Positions 58,703 through 64,000 of a DNA stretch of 64,000 nt are shown here, piece after piece; positions within the stretch are counted from its first letter, which is position 1, and each line of letters starts with the position of its first letter. The translations under genes were made by a program, and so were the position numbers. The notes under the pieces are model-generated. The model ran no database searches, was not told where the DNA came from, and saw only the letters and a program-made list of their open reading frames with translations. The DNA lies in NCBI GenBank assembly GCA_051453625.1, contig JBOZIK010000001.1, forward strand, positions 169,194,871 through 169,258,870, read 5' to 3'. Source of the stretch: Welwitschia mirabilis (lineage: Eukaryota > Gnetophyta > Gnetopsida > Welwitschiales).

Positions 58703-59820
58703 AGATTGGAAATTTCTTTAGCTTTTGCATTCAACATTTCAAAAACTCCATACAGGGATACTATCTTGGACAACAGACACCTCAGCTGGGATTAACATTT
58801 TGTGGATTATACCCTAACAATGGAGGATAGCTTCTTTTTTGTAAGGCAAGATTTACATCATTTTAGTTGGCACTCCAAATCAAGAGAAGATAAATTTCTC
58901 CTGGTGCTAATGAGTTGACATAAGGCATTTAACCTGCTGTACCCTATGGAAGGCAAATTACTTCAACAATTATCAAACTTATGCCACACACTTACAGTAA
59001 ATGTTTACAATAATGTGGGATTGGGGTTTCCCTATGTTCAACCTCGTTTCTTAAGAACTTGGTTGCCTAATTAAGCTAGTATATAATTAATTGATGTGTG
59101 CTAGTTGCCATAGCATTATGCTCATCTAGTTCATTTAGTATTTGTATCAAAAATGAAGTGCCTTAGGGTCAGTAAGTGGCTAAATAAATAACAAGCTGTG
59201 GTGCCTTAGGAGAGTCCTTGCCTTTCATGCTTCTTAAGAGAGTGCTCCTACATATTTATGCTAAGCATTTGGATACATTAGAAAGTGTACAACATGCCAA
59301 CCTCTTTACCCCCTTTCCAATTTTATCTAAGGCCCTTGCTTTTGTTGTCTGAGAGAGATTCCTAGATGCTTTTATGTTCATGTCCATTTTAGGGGAGAGG
59401 GGGATTCCACTTTTGATAGAGCGAAGTAGAGAAACATTGTATAACAACATCTTCCTAATCCTCTTTGTGACATCAATCAACAAACAATACAAAGGTAGAT
59501 TTGTCAGGTGTGAATTTTTGGGTAATTGCTTTTCATATATGAGGAAGGATTGTCTTGTGTAGGATGCAACTCATACATATCGTAAACATGGTTTTGCTGC
59601 TTCTACCTTTGCTAGTGACTTTTCAACTCCTAGTCTCTTACACACGATGTGCTGACACTCGTTGACAAGAAGATCCATACCTCTCACCTCATAATTAATA
59701 GTGCTTTTCTTGGTAGCTTCAATTGCACAACACATTTGCCACAAGTTCATGAGGGAATCTTGTTACATGGAGTTAATACCATCATGAGCAATGACCATGG
59801 TGATGACCAATATGGTGGGA
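58703..59820. other. No gene identified
   Basis: AT-rich, no motif recognised on either strand. Confidence 0.4.
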
Positions 59821-59823
59821 GGG

Positions 59824-59868
59824 CTCTCTCTCTCCCCCCCTCTCGCTCTCTCCCTCTCTCTCTCTCTC
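59824..59868. repeat. CT microsatellite
   Basis: An imperfect (CT)n run interrupted by C7 and GCT. It generates the Ser/Leu/Pro-rich open frame at 59649-59978, which I do not treat as a gene. Confidence 0.95.
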
Positions 59869-59869
59869 A

Positions 59870-61576
59870 TGTTGTAGCTCTAGTTATCTTAGAGGTTTCC
59901 TCTTGGTCAACAAGACAATTCATTAGCAATTTCTTAACCTTTTGCCATCTCATCCCCTCATCTCACTTCTATGACTAATACCCTTTTCTTGACTACTCTA
60001 TGCACATCTTTACTTTTTTCTTCCACCCTCCATTACTGCCTCTTCTTAGTTGCTCATTGTTAGGGTGAACTGTAGTATGTTTGTCACTCACATATGGCTC
60101 CATCATGGACCCCTTCACTTGGTAAGGAATAGAGGATAGGGCTTGTATAAGGACTTGTATAGGTGGAGGTTGTGTGGGTGTTACGTTATGATTTCATCCT
60201 TTTTAACAAATGACTATCAAGGGCAAAAATCCAACTAGTTTGTATTTAAATATCATAAACTATTTATGTCACATAAACACTTCTCCAATAGAGATCATAC
60301 CTCCTATCTATATGAAGAATGATCCCCTCCTTCTCTTTTTTGCTAAGAGGTACAGGACCTTGCATGAAGCCTAGGCAATAAGAAATTGGGTCTTAAGGGC
60401 CATGGAGGATCTACTAGCCAAGAAGGCACGTTTTTATGTGGAAAAGGCAAGAGAGCTCAATTGGCCTCTATCTAAAAGAACTTTATTACACTCAAATGAA
60501 ATGCCCGTCATCTTCTTCAGTCTAAGCATCTCTCTATCATATTTCTTGTGGTGGCTTCTTCCTAAAGCTAGTGAAGATCATAGATGAACTTGTATGTTAG
60601 TTTGTAAGCATTGGATTATGCATATGTTCATTATAATCACTGCCAACACGTTCAAGTCACAAATGCCCATTAGGTAGATTGTTTCCTAAGTTATTAGGCC
60701 ATTTACTATGATTTCTTTTAGTAATGAGTACTTCCATTTTACTCATATTCTAATGTTAATTGTCTTTCTTTTCCTTTTCTTTTGTATATTACAAGTAGAT
60801 TTTCATGCAAGGACATGACTGGAAGATTACTTTGCATTTGTTCTATGAAATTTGGGTATTTATTAGACCCACACAAGTGAGCTTCTTCCCACCTTACAGC
60901 AAGATTGTCTTTTACATGATTCTTATTGGCACGCAACTTACTTTGTAGAAAGGAAACATTCAAGTGGGGAGGAGAAACAGGGCACTAAGTAGGATGCCAC
61001 AAGTCCCTTGATAGGGGTAGATGATGATCACCCTTATAACTAAAAGGGAGTTACCTCTTCTCCAAATAAAGGGAAGGGTCCCACCCCACCTACTTAACTT
61101 GCAGCTTTCTTATATCTTTTTCACATGACCTCTCTATGCAGTACAATGAATGTAAGCATCTTTATAGTTGTTAGTTTTCTTTTCTTTATGAGTTTTCTTA
61201 TCTCCATTCTTTGAGACCTCTAAAATTTTGCAAAAGACTTACTCCTCAATGGTGTATCGGTTTGCACAACATTTGTTTAGTGTGAGGCAAGGAATCTTTG
61301 ATACCAATTGGCATACCCTTTGACAATGCATCGTGCATGTTATCATCGAGTATTTTCATCATGCTGATTAGGTAGATTGTCATTAAGGTCAAGTCTTAGT
61401 ACAACGAACATTAAGAAATAGGTAGCTTTGAATAGGATGATGGGTTTGTAATGCATAATACACAGCGATGAATTCTGAATGCCACTTCTTGCATAAGGGA
61501 TACTCATCCATGGAGGAAGGAAATTTCTCCTATCAAATAAGAAGAGTGCAAAGATGGTAATGGATGATACCTGACT
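59870..61576. other. No gene identified
   Basis: Short open frames only (60402-60587 plus, 60739-60963 minus), with no recognisable domain, splice context or repeat. Confidence 0.4.
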
Positions 61577-61971
61577 TGTTATGAATAACACCTGAAAAAA
61601 GCAAAAAAGAATACCAACAAGTAGACAAATAATTTAAAGAGGTTTGGACCCTTTTTACCCTCTTTCTTCAAAATAACACATAGCTCTATTAGTGTAACTG
61701 CAAAACTGGTTGTCACAAGAAACACAAGAAATTCCTATAGCTTAAGCCACAGCCACAAACAAGATTGCAAATGACTCCAGCCACAACCACAACCAAAAAG
61801 GGAATCCCTCATTTTATAGCCTTAAGATTTCATACGAAGCACTAAACTAATACACACCCCAGACACTTTTTTTTTTTTTGGTTTAAAAAAACTTTTTTTT
61901 AAACTTTACAACATAGGGTCACTTTTAACATAAAAGGGGAAATATAAGGCTTGGCTTTATAATAACTATCA
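61577..61971 (-). repeat. 3' LTR of minus-strand copia element F
   Basis: Plus-strand limits TGTTATGAATAACA and AATAACTATCA, giving TG...CA on both strands, 395 bp. It is adjoined on the right by a minus-strand polypurine tract. It contains T-runs at 61868-61901 and a TATA-like box on the minus strand (GCTATAAAATGAGG, about 61809-61822). Confidence 0.68.
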
Positions 61972-62211
61972 ATCTCTCACTTGAAGGCAAGCCTCCTACC
62001 TTTCAAGCAACATACAATCGAAAAACAATCTAAATCCCTACCCCTCCTTGTATAAGCTTAAGATTTCATACGAAGCACTAAACTAACATATACCCCACAC
62101 ACTTTTATTTTTTTAACTTTATTTTTTAACTTTACAACATAGGGTCACTTTTATATAGGGGAAGGCAAACTTCCTGCCTTTCAAGCAACATACAATAGAA
62201 AAACAATCTAA
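61821..62211. repeat. Tandem partial duplication of the F LTR edge, period 236 bp
   Basis: CTTAAGATTTCATACGAAGC at 61821 recurs at 62057, and AAGCAACATACAAT near 62007 recurs near 62182. The second copy lacks about 60 bp including the polypurine tract and LTR start. Confidence 0.85.
61972..61983 (-). other. Element F polypurine tract
   Basis: Minus-strand CAAGTGAGAGAT directly before the LTR start TGATAG; typical plant copia CAAGTGGGAGAT with one change. Confidence 0.7.
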
Positions 62212-62249
62212 AGAGTTGCGTTGCTTATAAACAAGCTTCATGTTATGAA

Positions 62250-64000
62250 GCTACAAGTCCTGGCAATGAAGTGCAAATCTAGTGCTTCCCCATAGATACA
62301 ACTTTTATCAAAGTGTTAGCAATGTTGTCCTTTGTAGAAATCTTCTAAATCTAGACATTGCCATTCTCAACCGCTTCACAAACATGGAGGAACCTTGGGT
62401 CAATATGCTTTGTCCTAGCATGATAAGCAAAAATTTTAACCAAGTGAAGATTTTCTTTCTTCCCCAACAAATCAAGAAATCGCCTTAGCCCCAACAATTC
62501 TTTGCAAGCTTCAATCAAAGCAATGTATTCATATTCTGTTGTGGACAAAGTTACCATGGATTGAAGTCGTGGTAACCAACTACCAGCACCTCCACCAAGA
62601 GAGAAACCATACCTATAGTGGAACGCCCAATGCCCATACCAACAACAAAATTTGCATCAATGTATCCTATCATTTGGAGGCTTCCTCCTCCAAACCAAAA
62701 TCTTTGAGATTGTGTACCTTTTAAGTACAGCAGGATCCACTTAACTACTAGCCAATGAGTCCAACTAAGATTCTTCATAAACCTACTAACCACTCCCACT
62801 ACATGGGCAATGTTTGGTTATGTGCCCATCATGGCATACCTCAATGATCCAACTACTAATTCGTATAGGACTGATTCCATTCGTTTGCCCTCTAAAGATT
62901 GAGGGTAATTCTTCTTGTTCAAGTTAAAGTGAGATGCCAATGGAGTACTAATAGTATAAGCACTTGCTATACCAAAATGCCCTGAAACCTTTGAGATGTA
63001 ATCCTCTTGACTAAGCTACATTAGTTTATTGCTTTTGTCCCTAATTATCTTGATTTCAAGAATTCACTTGGCTAGCTCCCAAGTACTTCATTTCAAAATA
63101 CATACCCATTTCATGCTTCAAACATTTAATTTTGTCCTTATCATTTTCTACTATAAGCATATCATCAACATACAATAATAGCATACTGAACTTACCCTTC
63201 ATCTACTCAAAGAAGTGAAGATAGTGGACCATTTTGTATTTATTGTATTGTTATACTTTGATAAACAAATCAAACTTCTTGTACACTTTCTTAGGCCTTC
63301 TTTGGCACTATACAAACTTTTCCTTAGCCTACATACAAAATCGGAATGCTCGAGATCAACAGAACCTTCTAGTTAAACCATATGAATTTCTTCTTCTAGA
63401 TCCCCTTGCAAAAATGTAGTTTCAAGATCTAGCTGCTCTACTTCTAAATCTAAATAGGCAATCCAACACAAGCAATTGTAATAGAAGATTGCTTAACAAC
63501 TAAAGAGAAGATCTGAGTTCACAGCCCTTTACCACAAGTCTTGCTTTGTACCTAGGAAGACCATGGAAATCTTCCTTTAGTTGGAAAAGCCATCTTTTGG
63601 GTAGTGCTTTCCTATCCTTTGGTAACTACACTAGTTCCCATTTGTGATTAGCCACGAGTGATTTCCACTCATCATACACTGCAACCTCCCATTGCATCCA
63701 ATCATTACATGACCTTGCTTCTAAAATAGCCTCTAGTTCTCCTTCATCGCTTAATAAAGTTCAATTTAAAGAATGAGAACACCTATTACATTGCTTTGCC
63801 ACTTGGGTAGACCTTCTTTTTCATCTTCAGCTTCTTGCTCTTCCTATTCCACATGCTTGATACCTTTTTGTTCACCTTGAAGAATGTCTTTATTGCCTAA
63901 AGTATCTTCCTGTTGCTCATTTTCATCATCGTCATCATGAGCAAACATTTTCATAGATCCTTTCTAAGGGAAGCTAGAACTAGGCATTTTCCTATCCTAA
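62250..64000 (-). pseudogene. Element F copia pol (RT and RNase H), cut by the window end
   Basis: Minus strand from 64000 down: acidic linker; RT start at about 63540-63760 with SCNDWMQWEVAVYDEWKSLV, then a stop, PKRWLFQLKEDFHGLPRYKA and RLVVKGC; TFLQGDLEEEIHM near 63380-63420; an intact active site MLLLYVDDMLIVENDKDKIK with YVDD at 63161-63172; the RT end and RNase H in 62551-62799 (WTHWLVVKWILLYLKGTQSQ, MIGYIDANFVVGMGIGRSTI) and 62351-62557 (VTLSTTEYEYIALIEACKEL, HARTKHIDPRFLHVCEAVEN). Stops (for example in the RT start) and a probable frameshift between the last two frames mark it as decayed, though less so than its neighbours. Confidence 0.82.

Noticed and set aside
59649-59978. 109-codon plus-strand open frame
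   Set aside because: It runs through a CT microsatellite that yields Ser/Leu/Pro repeats, and no domain or splice context was seen.

Overview
This window looks like nuclear DNA from a large-genome seed plant. It is AT-rich and almost gene-free, and it is packed with old Ty1/copia and Ty3/gypsy LTR retrotransposons. The only recognisable host gene has short GT-AG introns and plant-type coding sequence. A gymnosperm is my best guess from repeat density, decay and gene sparsity, but nothing here proves the clade. There are nine runs of N. No rRNA, tRNA, CRISPR array or bacterial operon was seen.

Layout: 1-4992 is AT-rich DNA with a degenerate minisatellite, a direct repeat pair, and the RNase H tail, polypurine tract and LTR start of a plus-strand copia relic. 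5745-8500 has no clear gene, only one isolated reverse-transcriptase-like YVDD stretch. 8520-10450 is a decayed minus-strand copia element. 10780-11990 is a GAATTC-rich short-period repeat. 13220-15880 holds gag and protease remains of a plus-strand gypsy element, followed at 16180-19700 by long open stretches on the opposite strand that I do not recognise.

The centre, 19865-43004, is a three-level nest. Copia element C (plus strand) is bounded by a perfect 5-bp target duplication, ATGTG. Related element A (minus strand, 19961-33196) sits inside C's 5' LTR. Copia element B (plus strand, 20495-25507) sits inside the left LTR of A. A and C both carry, between pol and the 3' LTR, an extra ORF resembling the putative plant transposon protein family. 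This third ORF is the most interesting coding feature in the window.

43010-46900 continues the locus that C entered. It has GAATTC-type repeats, a 208-bp tandem duplication, a candidate minus-strand primer binding site with LTR, and an unrecognised broken coding stretch. 49154-49727 is the 3' end (four exons, minus strand) of a thioredoxin-fold AhpC/TSA-type gene. Immediately 5' of these exons lies LTR element D (49981-55983), with a perfect CATTA duplication and no recognisable gag or pol. 56890-58700 is a minus-strand copia RT/RNase H relic. 61577-64000 is the 3' LTR and pol of another minus-strand copia element, cut by the window edge, with an intact YVDD.

Most coding pieces carry stops, frameshifts or altered catalytic residues, so apart from the thioredoxin-like gene I regard the recognisable coding sequence as pseudogenic.
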